A DNA stretch of 64,000 nt from Batkoa obscura (lineage: Eukaryota; Entomophthoromycota; Entomophthoromycetes; Entomophthorales; Batkoaceae), in assembly GCA_030770535.1 (NCBI GenBank), contig JASVEC010000028.1, forward strand, positions 650,765 to 714,764, given 5' to 3'. The notes under the pieces are model-generated. The model did no database searches. It saw only the letters and a program-made list of their open reading frames with translations, and was not told where the DNA came from. The position numbers and the translations under genes are program-made. This document shows, piece after piece, positions 28,639 to 38,869 of this stretch. Each line of letters starts with the position of its first letter. The stretch's first letter is position 1.

Positions 28639-28734
28639 TTTTTATGTAGTTTGTTCGAATATCTTTCTTAAGTTAAATGTGGTAGGTTAAAAATGTTGTA
28701 TTTGATTATTATTTCAACAATATTTTTTTTTAGA

Positions 28735-28800
28735 AATAATAAACATAATAATAAACATAATAATAAACATAATAATAAACATAATAATAAACATAATAAT
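28735..28800. repeat. 12-bp minisatellite, about 5.5 units
   Basis: Perfect repeats of AATAATAAACAT, ending 30 bp before MITE copy 4. Confidence 0.85.
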
Positions 28801-28830
28801 ATGATATTAATATTTAACTCTATTTTTACT

Positions 28831-28936
28831 ATATGTGGGTGTTTTTTTAGCTTCATCACTTTTTCCATCTTTTAAGCGCTATTTGAGTAGAAAAATTGTT
28901 AGTATAATTCTTAAACACAAAAATACATCCCCATAT
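28831..28936 (+). mobile_element. 107-bp palindrome-ended MITE, copy 4
   Basis: Ends ATATGTGGGTG and CATCCCCATAT; inner block AAGCGCTATTTGAG conserved. Confidence 0.85.
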
Positions 28937-29603
28937 ACTATCAAAATATTTAATAAAAATCTATTTAAAATAATAATAATAATTTACTTAAAATAAAAAT
29001 AACATTTTATTTTATTTTTTTAATAATTTTAAAATTATAAGCTTAGCTTTATTATTTTTGGATTATATCAGTTTTAATAGTTGGAAATATATAAAAATGT
29101 GCAAAAATCACCAGTTTTCATGTTAACTCTTATATGAACTTCACGAACAAACTAAAGATAACTTCTGCTTTATTTTTTTTTGCTAAAATTGGTTTGTTTT
29201 TTCATCATGTGTAATATCACTTACTATTAAACAAAGGCAAGTAGTCACTTTATATATGCTTCCTGAGTAAATTAATTATTGTGAGAGCATTTCGTTTCGA
29301 GTATTACAACCATTTCGAAAAAAACTTGATAGGATTTAACTTGACCATTTTATATACAAAGTCTTCAAATAGGGAGCCTTTTGATAAAACTCTATTAAAG
29401 TGAACTTTAATTTATCTATGACTTTGGGAAAATCGGATAGTTTATTTGAAACTCTAATCTCTTATAAATGTCAAATAAGTAAAATAAAGTTGTGTTACTA
29501 AGATTTTCGATAATGACTCTTTCCTCTGCGGTGAAGACGACCCTAGCGCTGCTATACAATTTTAAGTTGTAGAAATACTAAATAATTTTTAATTCGAATT
29601 TGC

Positions 29604-29705
29604 ATATGAGGATGTTTTTTTGGCTTCATCACTTTTTCCATTTTTTAAGCGCTATTTAAGCGGAAAAATTGTTAGTAAAATTCTCAAAAATGCATATTCC
29701 CATAT
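29604..29705 (+). mobile_element. 107-bp palindrome-ended MITE, copy 5
   Basis: Left end ATATGAGGATG, right end diverged (ATTCCCATAT); inner block AAGCGCTATTTAAGCGG kept. Confidence 0.8.
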
Positions 29706-29902
29706 TCTGAAATTTTAAACTTTAAGTTGAAATTTATAGAGCGAATCAAAAATAATAAAAAAAGAATTCAATTTCTTCGAAAATTAAAAAGTCAAAAATC
29801 AAAAAAAATATTACATTTTATTTTCTACAAGTCTACAATTCTAATATTATAAATATATTTTTTTACCCAAAGTCCGGTTGGGTTCAAATTTTAAAAAACT
29901 TT

Positions 29903-30712
29903 TTACATAAGAGTCACATAAATAGTGGACCCTTGACCTGCCGAAACTATACATGATTGGCTACCTCCACCTTGACCAACACTGCAAGAAGAGGAGCTAC
30001 AGCTTGAGCCTTCACAAGAAATTTGAATAGTATAACCTTTAGTTGAGAATCCAACTTCTTTAAACAATGGATTGGTAGTAGCTGAAGCAAAAGTAACTCC
30101 ATTTTCATCTTGATTAGCACCCATTACATAAGGGGCCCAATTACCAACGGGTTTACTACTATCACCCCAACGACATTCATCTTGACCAGATCCTGGAAGA
30201 TTAAGATAATAATGAGCAGAAGTTTTTTGCCAATAAGTAGAAGGAGGTACAGCGATAGTACTTTGGCCACCGGATCCTACCACTGTAGAAATAAGCATAG
30301 CTTCATTACCAGGGAATACCGTTTGACAAGCGGAAACGGAACCAGATAATTTATTGACTAATTTAACAGTACCAGCACCTTGAGAACATAATGGTCGATT
30401 TGGAAATGGTTTTTCAAGCTGTCCTTTACCATTACAAAATAATCCACCATTCATAGTAGCACATTTGGCCCCATCTGTACATCCTACACTTGGATCCCAT
30501 TGGTTCATTACCATACCTGGTTTACATGAATAGGGACACCATTTTCCAGGGGTACAAGTTTGATCTGGACTCATGGCCCATCCAGCGTTAGCTTGATTTG
30601 GGGTTATGGCAACAATGGAATCATCATCGGGTAATACACAACTACTGGCTACACCAGTATAGGCAGAAAAAATAGAGTTGATGTTTAATAGGATTAAAAT
30701 TGAAAACTTCAT
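29903..30712 (-). CDS. Secreted SUN-family cell-wall protein (minimal form)
   Basis: 269 residues from one exon. A signal peptide (about residues 1-17, MKFSILILLNINSIFSA) is followed almost directly by a SUN domain (Sim1/Uth1/Nca3/Sun4 family, GH132). Hallmarks are ITPNQANAGWAMSPDQTC, KWCPYSCKPGMVMNQWDP (about residues 58-74), CNGKGQLEKPFPNRPLC, and AHYYLNLPG with DECRWGD. Cysteines lie at 25, 53, 59, 63, 78, 84, 93, 109, 129 and 180. Family members act in cell-wall remodelling and septation, with beta-glucan as the likely substrate. The long Ser/Thr-rich N-terminus of yeast SUN proteins is absent. A short Cys/Ser/Gly-rich insert (residues 233-254, CEGSSCSSSSC) interrupts the C-terminal part. 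A TATA-like TATAAA lies about 47 bp upstream (30759-30764, minus strand). Stop TAA. Confidence 0.93.
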   Translation of the reverse strand: MKFSILILLNINSIFSAYTGVASSCVLPDDDSIVAITPNQANAGWAMSPDQTCTPGKWCPYSCKPGMVMNQWDPSVGCTDGAKCATMNGGLFCNGKGQLEKPFPNRPLCSQGAGTVKLVNKLSGSVSACQTVFPGNEAMLISTVVGSGGQSTIAVPPSTYWQKTSAHYYLNLPGSGQDECRWGDSSKPVGNWAPYVMGANQDENGVTFASATTNPLFKEVGFSTKGYTIQISCEGSSCSSSSCSVGQGGGSQSCIVSAGQGSTIYVTLM

Positions 30713-32414
30713 TTTGTTATTAAAGATTTTGGAGTTAAGAAATGGGGTATGTTATGGGTTTATATTAAATAGTCTAATATATCTAACTTTAGTTCTATAG
30801 GAGTATGCTTTTATATTATAAATTAATATAATCCTATAATATTTTTATTACATTGAACGAAAATCAAGTTTATATATACTTATTTTTCGAGTATAACTAA
30901 ATAGCGCCTATTCTGATTAAATCTTCTATTCTCGCTGATTGATACGTCCACTATTAATTAAAAATAAACATAAATTAATTTCCAAACTTACTTTTGGGGA
31001 AGTGGTATGTGGTTCGATAACAACATAGACTATAATATCGGATAGCCTTCTTTTTTGCCCATTTTCTATTTGCGCTAAACCACTTTTTGTAACTTTTTTC
31101 TTAATTTATGCATCTTTAATCCCAGCGAATAGGGGTGTTGTTAGTTAGACTAATAGTGTAATAGAAACTTGATAATCAATAGGTTTTAAAGAAATAATAC
31201 AATTAAATTGCATCTTACTAAATATATTGAATCCAGTTACCTTTAATTGATAAAGATATTATTTTTATGCGTATAATCTTATTAGTAGATAAAGAAAGTT
31301 GGCTAATATTCTTATATAAAAGAATTAAATAATAAACAGAATATATCTCCTTTTAAATTCAAGTTGCTATAATATATTTGGAAGTACTGGCTTAGTAGTG
31401 GTTTCATAATGCATAATATCATCAAAATTATGGTTTATTTAGAAGCTATGTTAGTTTAGTCATACTGATTATCATGAAGGATATCCCATTTGCGGTAAAA
31501 ATTAATAACCAAGTTCTAGACTCCCAAAAGGTGAATAAAACTATATTTCTTTGATATACTCTTATTTGCATAGAGAATACTGCCATTCAACCGAACTATG
31601 ATATTAACATTACACTTAATCATCAAAATAGATCGATTTTGAACTAAGAATAATATTGTTTATTTAAATTTAAAACATATACTTTTTTTAATAACGTATT
31701 GCGAATTACTTTTGGTATTCTTTTAGGACCCAGTGAACAAAGAATATCAATTGAAAAGTGAAATTTTTGGGCAAATCTTGTAGTTCAAATATTATTTATA
31801 AAATGATTCATTCCATATGAAATTAAGACTTATTGCAAGTTAAATTGGCCCAATATATTTTAAATAGAATGTACTTTTTTATGTACATAATAGCACTATT
31901 TATTGTACAACAGCTCTTAAAAAATGGGTTGATTACTAGTAGTTAATTAAAATTATCAAACTATTATTATTTTTTACTTTTATATATTTTTATTTAACTT
32001 TGTTGTTTTTATTTTTGGAGAGGTTTGAAATTTGATTAAACTCAAAAAACTTTGCAGCTTAATCTAAATTTAACTTCCCAAAATCTATCCAGAAATTTAT
32101 TTTTTTCATTCAAATTTTATCCATTTTTTATGTAAAGTAAAATTTAAAATATTAATAAAAATCAAATATTAAAATAAAAATGGATTTGTTTTATAGCATA
32201 TAGTTATTGCGTATTTATAATTTTAATCAATAAACTATGTTTATTAGATATGAGAATGTATTTTTTACTAAAATAAAAACAAAATGTAAGCTTTTATAAC
32301 TAAACTTCGAAATGGAATTTTTAAAATTTTAATACAATAGGGAGAAGCACACTATATAAACATTGTAATTGATTTACATCAATTTTAACAACTATTCATA
32401 ATAACCCAGGGTTT
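30713..32414. other. Intergenic, no gene recognised
   Basis: 1.7 kb of AT-rich DNA. Near 32250 there is an isolated MITE-like left end (ATATGAGAATGTATTTTTT) with no matching right end, probably a truncated copy. Confidence 0.45.
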
Positions 32415-33780
32415 ATGGAATTTTATAACAAAACAAAAAAAGAAAAGTTATTAAAGTTTACTATCAATAATAACAAACTTAATCAAGCAATGTATAAAAT
32501 TAGTGCTTTAAGGGAAACAGGAAATAAAAACTAACAAGTAGCATTATTATGAACTATAGCTTCAGTATATTCTTTTGATGAGCGTAAAAGTTTTGGATTT
32601 AATATATGTAGAAATTAGTATGATTATTCAAAAATAAATAATAATAATAAAATATCAACGTTACAATCTATTATTAAAAATACAAAAAAATTAAAGATGA
32701 GTAAATTGAGATTATTATACAATATTTACTCAATAATCCAACTACTTCATTAAGATTTAATAAAAAATAACGATAAAAAATATTTGTCAGATAATATATG
32801 TATATTAAATAAAAGTAGAAGAATGATATACAGTAAATATTTTAATGATTTAAAAGATAAAGCAGTAGCTAGGACAACATTTCTTGAATATGTACCAAAT
32901 GACTTTAAAACCCAGCAAGAAAAACAGATTTATGTAATATATGGGGATGTTTTTTTTGGCTTCGTCACTTTTTCCATTTTTTAAGCGCTATTTGAGCGGA
33001 AAGATTGTTAGTAAAATTCTTAAACATAAAAATACATCCCCATATGTGCCCAGTATACAGTTAGAAAAAAGTTATTTGAAAATAAAATAAATACAATGAT
33101 AAAAAACAAAGCAGAGATAGGAATCTTTCAATAAAGAAAAAAGGTTATATAAATTATATAAATTTTGTGTTGATACTTAAAAAGATATATTTAATGAAGC
33201 TATTAAAAAATTAGATAATAGAAGTTGTATAATAATTTTAGACTTTAAACAAAGTATGGAAGTAGGAATAAGATCAGATCCAATAAATCTAGATCATTAT
33301 AATAAATAAGCTATATCAGTATTAGGGTTTAGCGTTTCGTATTTAAAAAATGATAAAACAATAGGCAAAGTTTATTTTGGCTATTTATCTGAAATATTAA
33401 ATCATGATTCAGCATATGCAGGAGGTTGTTTAATTAATTTAATATCTAAAGAGCTTTTATTTAAAAAGTACAAAAATTAATATATGGGCAGATACAGGAA
33501 ATCATTTTAAATCTCAAGAGTTTTTATGTTATGTATTTGAAGAAACTTATAAAACAAATAGTAGTTTAAATATTGATCTTAAGTTTTTTGCTGAGCATCA
33601 TGGAAAAAGTATAGTTGATGGGCATTTCGGGAATTCTTTATAATGGAAAAATAGTTTTGAAACATTAGGTGTGAAATATTGGTTTATCAGCTCTTGGATT
33701 AATTATAACATAATAATGATTTAACTTGTTTACAAAGCTAGTGGTAGTCTTGTAATCAATTTGACCGTAAATCATGTGGT
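32415..33780 (+). pseudogene. Decayed DDE-type DNA transposase
   Basis: Coding-like segments in more than one frame carry a recognisable DDE core: an acidic strand CIIILDFKQSM (first Asp, near 33240), WADTGNHFKSQEFL (second Asp, near 33490) and FFAEHHGKSIVDGHFG (Glu, near 33595). Upstream segments include DNICILNKSRRMIY and ARTTFLEYVPNDFK (near 32790-32920). Spacing fits a cut-and-paste transposase, but I cannot assign the superfamily. No terminal repeats were found. The copy is broken in several places and is interrupted by MITE copy 6. Most of the in-frame stops are TAA or TAG, standing where Gln would be unsurprising, as C-to-T decay would produce. Confidence 0.7.
32939..33045 (+). mobile_element. 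107-bp palindrome-ended MITE, copy 6, inside the transposase remnant
   Basis: Exactly 107 bp with perfect ATATGGGGATG / CATCCCCATAT-type ends, inserted in the decayed transposase. Flanks suggest a 2-bp AT (or TA) target duplication. The copy looks young. Confidence 0.9.
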
Positions 33781-35171
33781 ATAACCAATCCAGAGTTCCT
33801 TGTTTTGATTTGCTGTGAGAATTTCTAACTTCACATTGCAAAGAATATAAAAGAGATTCTTCATGATAACTCGAGGCTTTTCAACTGAATTACTCCTTGA
33901 TACCGTACCATTAATAAAGCCACTAAGTCTTTTTGACAACATCTTACGTAGATTTTATAATAGTATTGCCTATTCTATTTGCTTTACATAGTTCGTAACT
34001 TATTACATATTATCCCTATTAATTTAAGTCTATTTTAGTTATATAAACTAAGACCGTTCGACTCAAGGCAAGTTAATCAACCAAGGACTGCTTTTAACTC
34101 CTACCACTGAGTACCAACTTTCCATAGGTAAAATAAAAGATATTGATCAATTAATTTCAAATTTGAGATTTTTATTTGTGAACATAATAGAATTAATAAT
34201 TCAACTGTTAATAATGAGAAAACAAATGTAATTTTTAAAAAGTATGAAAGAAACAAAGATATGGGGGTGTTTTTTTTGGTTTCATTATTTTTTCCATTTT
34301 TTAAGCGCTATTCGAATGGAAAAATTGTTAGTAAAATTCTTAAACAAAAAAATACATCCCCATATAAAAAAATAATAGGAATACAAAGTACTAAAAAGTA
34401 TTTACATTCTATTAAACATAACAATAAATTACACTGTTACCAAGTATCTAATAAATAAATAAAAAGTGATATAATTACAACTAAAATTATAAAGTCTATT
34501 AAAAATAGAAAAATTAAAATATCAACCTCAGCTTATCTTACAAAAATAACAGAAAAGTTAAAAGTTTCAATATTTAGTAAGCAAGTAAGTAGCTTATTGA
34601 ATGATAGAAATTAATTATTAAATGTTGATATCACTTAAATTATTGATAGCTAAGTTAATAAATAGTCAAAGAGCAAGTAGTTGTAATGATAAGTAAAAAC
34701 TATTATTATACTGCTTGTATTACATAGGGATGGTTAACTATAGTTTTAGGACTAATCACTCCCTCGTATTCAGCTATTTACTAACTTAGTGATATATTAA
34801 TAATGTAATTATAACATTAAAACAATTTATTTATTTGATAGCAGATCTGCAATGTTAACTATAAAGCAGTAAATAGTAAATATTTCTCAATGGGGTTTTA
34901 TAAGAATATGCATTTATTTACATACTACAAATTTAATCAATATCAATATATAAGTTATATCAGTAAAAGCCTTACTAATCCGGGGACTTGTATTAAATTT
35001 AATAGAAATTCCGCTAACCTACAATATAAGTTATAATAAAATAATTTAAAATTGTGTTGGATACTTTGGTTTTCAATAGAGAATTTATTTTTATAGAATT
35101 TTAAGCAAAGTTTTTAAAACATAAAATATTCAAATTGGATAAAAAAAAATGAAACCAATTCGGATACCCCA
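33781..35171. other. Intergenic with a coding-like relic and one MITE
   Basis: 34180-34620 holds a coding-like stretch (VIFKKYERNKD before, and GIQSTKKYLHSIKHNN after, MITE copy 7). It may be the far end of the transposase remnant, but this is not proven. The remainder shows nothing. Confidence 0.4.
34259..34365 (+). mobile_element. 107-bp palindrome-ended MITE, copy 7, in a coding-like stretch
   Basis: 107 bp, ends ATATGGGGGTG / CATCCCCATAT. The surrounding reading frame passes through it without a stop (35 added codons). Confidence 0.9.
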
Positions 35172-35309
35172 ATATGGGGGTGTTTTTTCTGGCTTCATTA
35201 TTTTCTCCATCTTTTAAGCACTGTTTAAGAATTTTACTAACAATTTTTCCACTTAAATAGCGCTTAAAAGATAGAAAAAATAACGAAACCAAAAAAAACA
35301 TCCTCATAT
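35172..35309. mobile_element. Fold-back MITE, copy 8 (138 bp, inverted dimer)
   Basis: Both ends are the same (left-type) end: ATATGGGGGTG with GGCTTCATTATTTTC on the left, and the reverse complement with a GGTTTCGTTATTTT-like block on the right. About 50-bp arms pair around a central right-half piece (GTTTAAGAATTTTACTAAC). Confidence 0.85.
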
Positions 35310-35458
35310 GTTATTTAGATTACTAGTTCATACATTCAAAATGACAAGTTATAAAAAAAGTAATTACAAAATTTTAATAAAATGAAAAATGAGGGATTGA
35401 AAATGAAATATAAAAATAAAAAAGGTAAAATTTATTAACAAAAAAAGACATAATGGCA

Positions 35459-36580
35459 TTATGGAAACAATAACTTAATATCACCATGCTCATTTTGAAT
35501 CTTAATATTATTACTAATGCTCTTATCATTACCTAAAATTCCAGACTGCGATTTTTCCTCTTTTTTTGTATAGTAAGTAGGGTTATTATTGCTATCTATT
35601 TCAATAGAACCAAATTCAATACCAATATCAAATTTGGTATTAAATGTGGATTTAAATGACACTTTACATTCTCCAAAGCCACCTATAATATTATATCTCA
35701 AATCTTTAATATCATTACTCAACTCGTCAATCTCAATATTCATATCTCCATGAGTGTTAGTTATATCTGCATTTAAAAAGTTCCCATTAAGGATTTTTAC
35801 TTTACCAAAACTACTATCTAATAAAATTGTATCACTCTTTGTATTATGAATAGATACATCACCATGTTGAGACCCAATAGTAATTTTATCAGCAGTCAAC
35901 TTTTGGATTTTAGATTCCCCAAAGTTAACCTTAGCATTGAAAGTATCGACCTTAAGGTTATTTATTTCCAGGTCAGAGTGATTGACATCTAAATCTACCT
36001 TTTTAACACTGTTATTTGCTAATTTTAGATCACCAAATCTTGTATCAATTTTAAGTTGGTTAAAATCTAATTTACCACGTATATCTAAATTGACATTTGT
36101 TCTATAAACATCCATAATTAACTTATCATATACATCAAGATCATTTGGTACTTTGATAACAATATCAGCTTTATAGCAGCTTGGATCACTCCCACTACCA
36201 TTTCCATCACTAATCGTAAACTGATAGTTATCATTTTTATATTCTGAGCTAGCCTTCAATCCGCTTGTCTTAAAATTATCGCTAACAAAAAACTGTTTAT
36301 CAATAACAATCAAACTTGAATTATGACGTTCAAACTTAATGGAACTTTGGGAGCTGTAACCGCTTAACTTAACAATCAACGATTTATAGGACTTTGGATC
36401 AAACTCATACTTCCCATTCAAGGCATACGGTTTTGTTGCTGAGCATTTATATATTCCTTCAACTTTAATCACCTTAAATCCAACCAATGCTCCAATGACT
36501 CCAGCAAGTATTAGTATAGCAATTAAAACTATCCAGCATATTTTTTTACATAAATAACTTGGTATACTTAATAAACCCAT
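35459..36580 (-). CDS. Type II membrane protein with DUF4097-like beta-repeat ectodomain
   Basis: 373 residues from one exon. A short Lys/Cys-containing N-terminus leads to one membrane segment (about 13-35, ICWIVLIAILILAGVIGALVG). The large remainder is rich in short beta-strand units of about 20 residues: LDIRGKLDFNQLKIDTRFGD, KVDLDVNHSDLEINNL, ITIGSQHGDVSIHN and ILLDSSFGKVKIL. The repeated G-D/G-x-hydrophobic-x-hydrophobic pattern is that of DUF4097/DUF2807 beta-helix proteins, called putative adhesins. A single membrane anchor would place it outside the plasma membrane or in a lumen. The protein ends NEHGDIKLLFP. Function is unknown; a surface role is inference from the topology. Confidence 0.75.
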   Translation of the reverse strand: MGLLSIPSYLCKKICWIVLIAILILAGVIGALVGFKVIKVEGIYKCSATKPYALNGKYEFDPKSYKSLIVKLSGYSSQSSIKFERHNSSLIVIDKQFFVSDNFKTSGLKASSEYKNDNYQFTISDGNGSGSDPSCYKADIVIKVPNDLDVYDKLIMDVYRTNVNLDIRGKLDFNQLKIDTRFGDLKLANNSVKKVDLDVNHSDLEINNLKVDTFNAKVNFGESKIQKLTADKITIGSQHGDVSIHNTKSDTILLDSSFGKVKILNGNFLNADITNTHGDMNIEIDELSNDIKDLRYNIIGGFGECKVSFKSTFNTKFDIGIEFGSIEIDSNNNPTYYTKKEEKSQSGILGNDKSISNNIKIQNEHGDIKLLFP

Positions 36581-37837
36581 GTCGAAACTATTTTTTATAT
36601 CACTTTTTTTTGTTTTTATTTCATTTATATACTATTATTTTGAAGCTATTGAAGACACTTTCGTTATCCTAAGATAAAACTGTAGCTTTGTTTTTTATGT
36701 ATGTTACCTAATAAGGTAGCTACAATCCATAGTACTAATATAAAGATTACTATGTGCCCTATCGATTTATTATTGGTATTTCTTGGCCCTGAGGAAAAAG
36801 TAGTAAACTCATGTATTGGGCTATTCATTTTTTTGTGCTTTATTGAGTTTCTATATTATTCAACTATTAGCCAAACCGTTGTGTTTGGAATAATAACGAC
36901 TGTTCTTATAAAAAATTATACCTTATAGATAAACTATAGAAGTGGATTTCTATATTTGGGTTTTATTAAGTTAGTTATATTATTATCTCTTAAAATAGAA
37001 CTTATTTCTTGATCTCATAAAAAATATTTCTCACGCTTCAATCGCAAATAATTTTTGCTATTTCCTAAATTACAAATTCTAAGATTAAAACAACTCAAAG
37101 CCAAGGTCAATACTCAAGAAAGTTAAAAATAAAAATTGGCAAGAAAACTATAGTTTATTCTTCACTTAAGAAAATTGTGTGTAGATAATTGTCCGCTCAA
37201 TCCTTTAATGACTTTTCTTCTTTACTTTCATAAATTGTCAAAACTATCTCTTCAATTTTCAAGGACTCTTTTTATTCTTAATTCACAACTGCAGGTTTTT
37301 TCTTTCTCTGGTTAATAAATAAACGTTACTAAATTTATCTTTGATTTGAAAAAAATGATAAGAGCGAGTAATGTTATATGAAGTTGGTTGTACTTAAAGT
37401 CTAAAATATTTACCAATAATAAGCTAAAGTATTATATTAATATTAAAACTAGATCAAGTAATATTAAATTTAAAAACTTCATCACTACAGTTTATTTGTA
37501 TATTTTGATATTTCCTGATCATTGTTTTTTTACAGCATGCATGAAATTTTAACAAATAGTTCAAAATTGTTTATAATAAGAGTAATTATAATTTAATAAT
37601 AAAATAACAAAGCATCGCAATGAGTAGTAGTGCAAACTATAAAGCAAAAATAAGTAAACGTTTATTACAAACAACTTTGGAAAATAATAGGTATAATAGT
37701 GTATGAAATTAATAATGCAAGAATTTTTGATATAAAATTAGATTTAAAAATAAAATACTAACGTAATATAAATAGGTTTTATTTCAATAAAGATAAGTAT
37801 TAGTTAATATTAAGTAATAGTAAGAAAGGCTAATAAT
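36581..37837. other. Intergenic, no gene recognised
   Basis: 1.26 kb. The 75-codon plus-strand frame at 36701-36928 has two hydrophobic stretches but no family features and an AT-rich codon pattern, so it is not called. Confidence 0.45.
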
Positions 37838-38422
37838 TTAAAGGCCAAGTCCTAAACCAGCTCCAAGACCTAATCCTAATCCTTTTCTGCCTCCTAATCC
37901 TAACCCTACTCCAGCCCCCAATCCCAATCCTAAACCACCATTACTAGACCCATAACCAGATGATCCTGAGCCATAGCTAGCTGAGCCTGAACCTGAAGAT
38001 CCATAATTCGATGATGAACTTGATCCATAGCTTAATGACGAGCTAGATCCATAGCCTACTCCATAACCAGAACCTGAAGACCCAGAACCGTGACCAGACG
38101 ATCCAGAGCCATAGCCAGATCCAGAACCAGATGTATGTCCATTACCTCCTAAGCCTAAACCTAAGCCTAAACCTACTCCTAATCCAAGGCCTGAATTTGA
38201 TCCATGACCAGATGAACCTGAACCTGAGCCTGAACCATAGCCAGATGATCCAGATCCATGACCAGATCCAGATCCAGATCCAGATCCATGTCCTTTACGT
38301 CCTAAGCCTAAGCCTAAGCCTAAACCTACTCCTAAACCAAGACCTTCAGCTTCACGTTTAACTAAAGTAGGAGCAGCAGTGATAAAAGAGAGGATAGTAA
38401 GACTAATGATGAGTTTGTTCAT
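37838..38422 (-). CDS. GRP1: secreted Gly/Ser/Leu-rich protein with KREA processing site
   Basis: 194 residues. The signal peptide is residues 1-17 (MNKLIISLTILSFITAA). A six-residue propeptide ends in K22-R23, followed by EAEG: the Kex2 site plus Ste13-type dipeptide known from yeast alpha-factor and other secreted fungal precursors. The mature part alternates hydrophobic blocks (GLGLGVGLGLG) with polar blocks (GSGSGSGHGSGSSGYGS) and ends GLGLGAGLGLGL. There are no cysteines and no GPI signal. A TATA-like box is about 90-96 bp upstream. At least 185 bp upstream plus the first 35 codons are nearly identical to GRP2, in inverted orientation. A structural, adhesive or coat role is inference from composition. 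Confidence 0.85.
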   Translation of the reverse strand: MNKLIISLTILSFITAAPTLVKREAEGLGLGVGLGLGLGLGRKGHGSGSGSGSGHGSGSSGYGSGSGSGSSGHGSNSGLGLGVGLGLGLGLGGNGHTSGSGSGYGSGSSGHGSGSSGSGYGVGYGSSSSLSYGSSSSSNYGSSGSGSASYGSGSSGYGSSNGGLGLGLGAGVGLGLGGRKGLGLGLGAGLGLGL

Positions 38423-38613
38423 TTTGTGATTATATTATAGTGTATTTATTATCTGATATTAAATAAAAGTTATTAGTTTTTTGATATCTATTTCAATAGT
38501 TCTTTTCGAGTATTTATAGTACTGTTTTTCAATGTTTATTATAAATTTAGTATTTAATCTAATATATTAAATAAAATGCATCCAAAAGTTCGAATGTGAA
38601 CTTTGGAGTAATG
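38423..38613. repeat. Inverted copy of the GRP2 upstream region
   Basis: Reverse complement of 40400-40589, reaching beyond AAGTTCACATTCGAACTTTTG with about one difference over roughly 185 bp. With the genes themselves it forms long inverted arms around a spacer of about 1.8 kb. Confidence 0.85.
38512..38518 (-). promoter_or_regulatory. TATA-like box of GRP1
   Basis: TATAAAT on the minus strand about 90 bp before the ATG, followed by ACTCGAAAAG exactly as in GRP2 and GRP3. Confidence 0.6.
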
Positions 38614-38869
38614 AATTTGTCTCCAATTTCTAGGGATAAATTTAAATTTGTTTATTTCATGCACAAGATTTTAGTCCTTAAGCAGCTACTAGTGAAGTTG
38701 GTGTTTATCCAATTTATTTAATGAGTTGTTTATGCTTTTTGGCCATAAACACAATCCTGCTAAAAAACTTCGTAATATAGCTTTTGCAGCTCTATTACGA
38801 CTTAGTTAGCAATATTCTTTAGATTTAGATATTTGGTTGGTTTTTTTACCGTTTAATCTTTAACCCGTT

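Larger units (their letters stand above)
27676..29902. other. Intergenic, repeats and two MITEs
   Basis: 2.2 kb with no gene. It holds an 11-bp tandem (28604-28638), a 12-bp minisatellite (28735-28800) and MITE copies at 28831-28936 and 29604-29705. Confidence 0.55.

Noticed and set aside
30110-30349. Plus-strand frame within the SUN gene
   Set aside because: Antisense shadow of a well-supported gene.
38131-38361. Open frames antisense to GRP1, GRP2 and GRP3 (also 40651-40869 and 42597-43013), rich in LSLNL and QIQIQ
   Set aside because: They mirror the Gly/Ser/Leu codon repeats on the other strand, lack independent features, and their length tracks repeat number.
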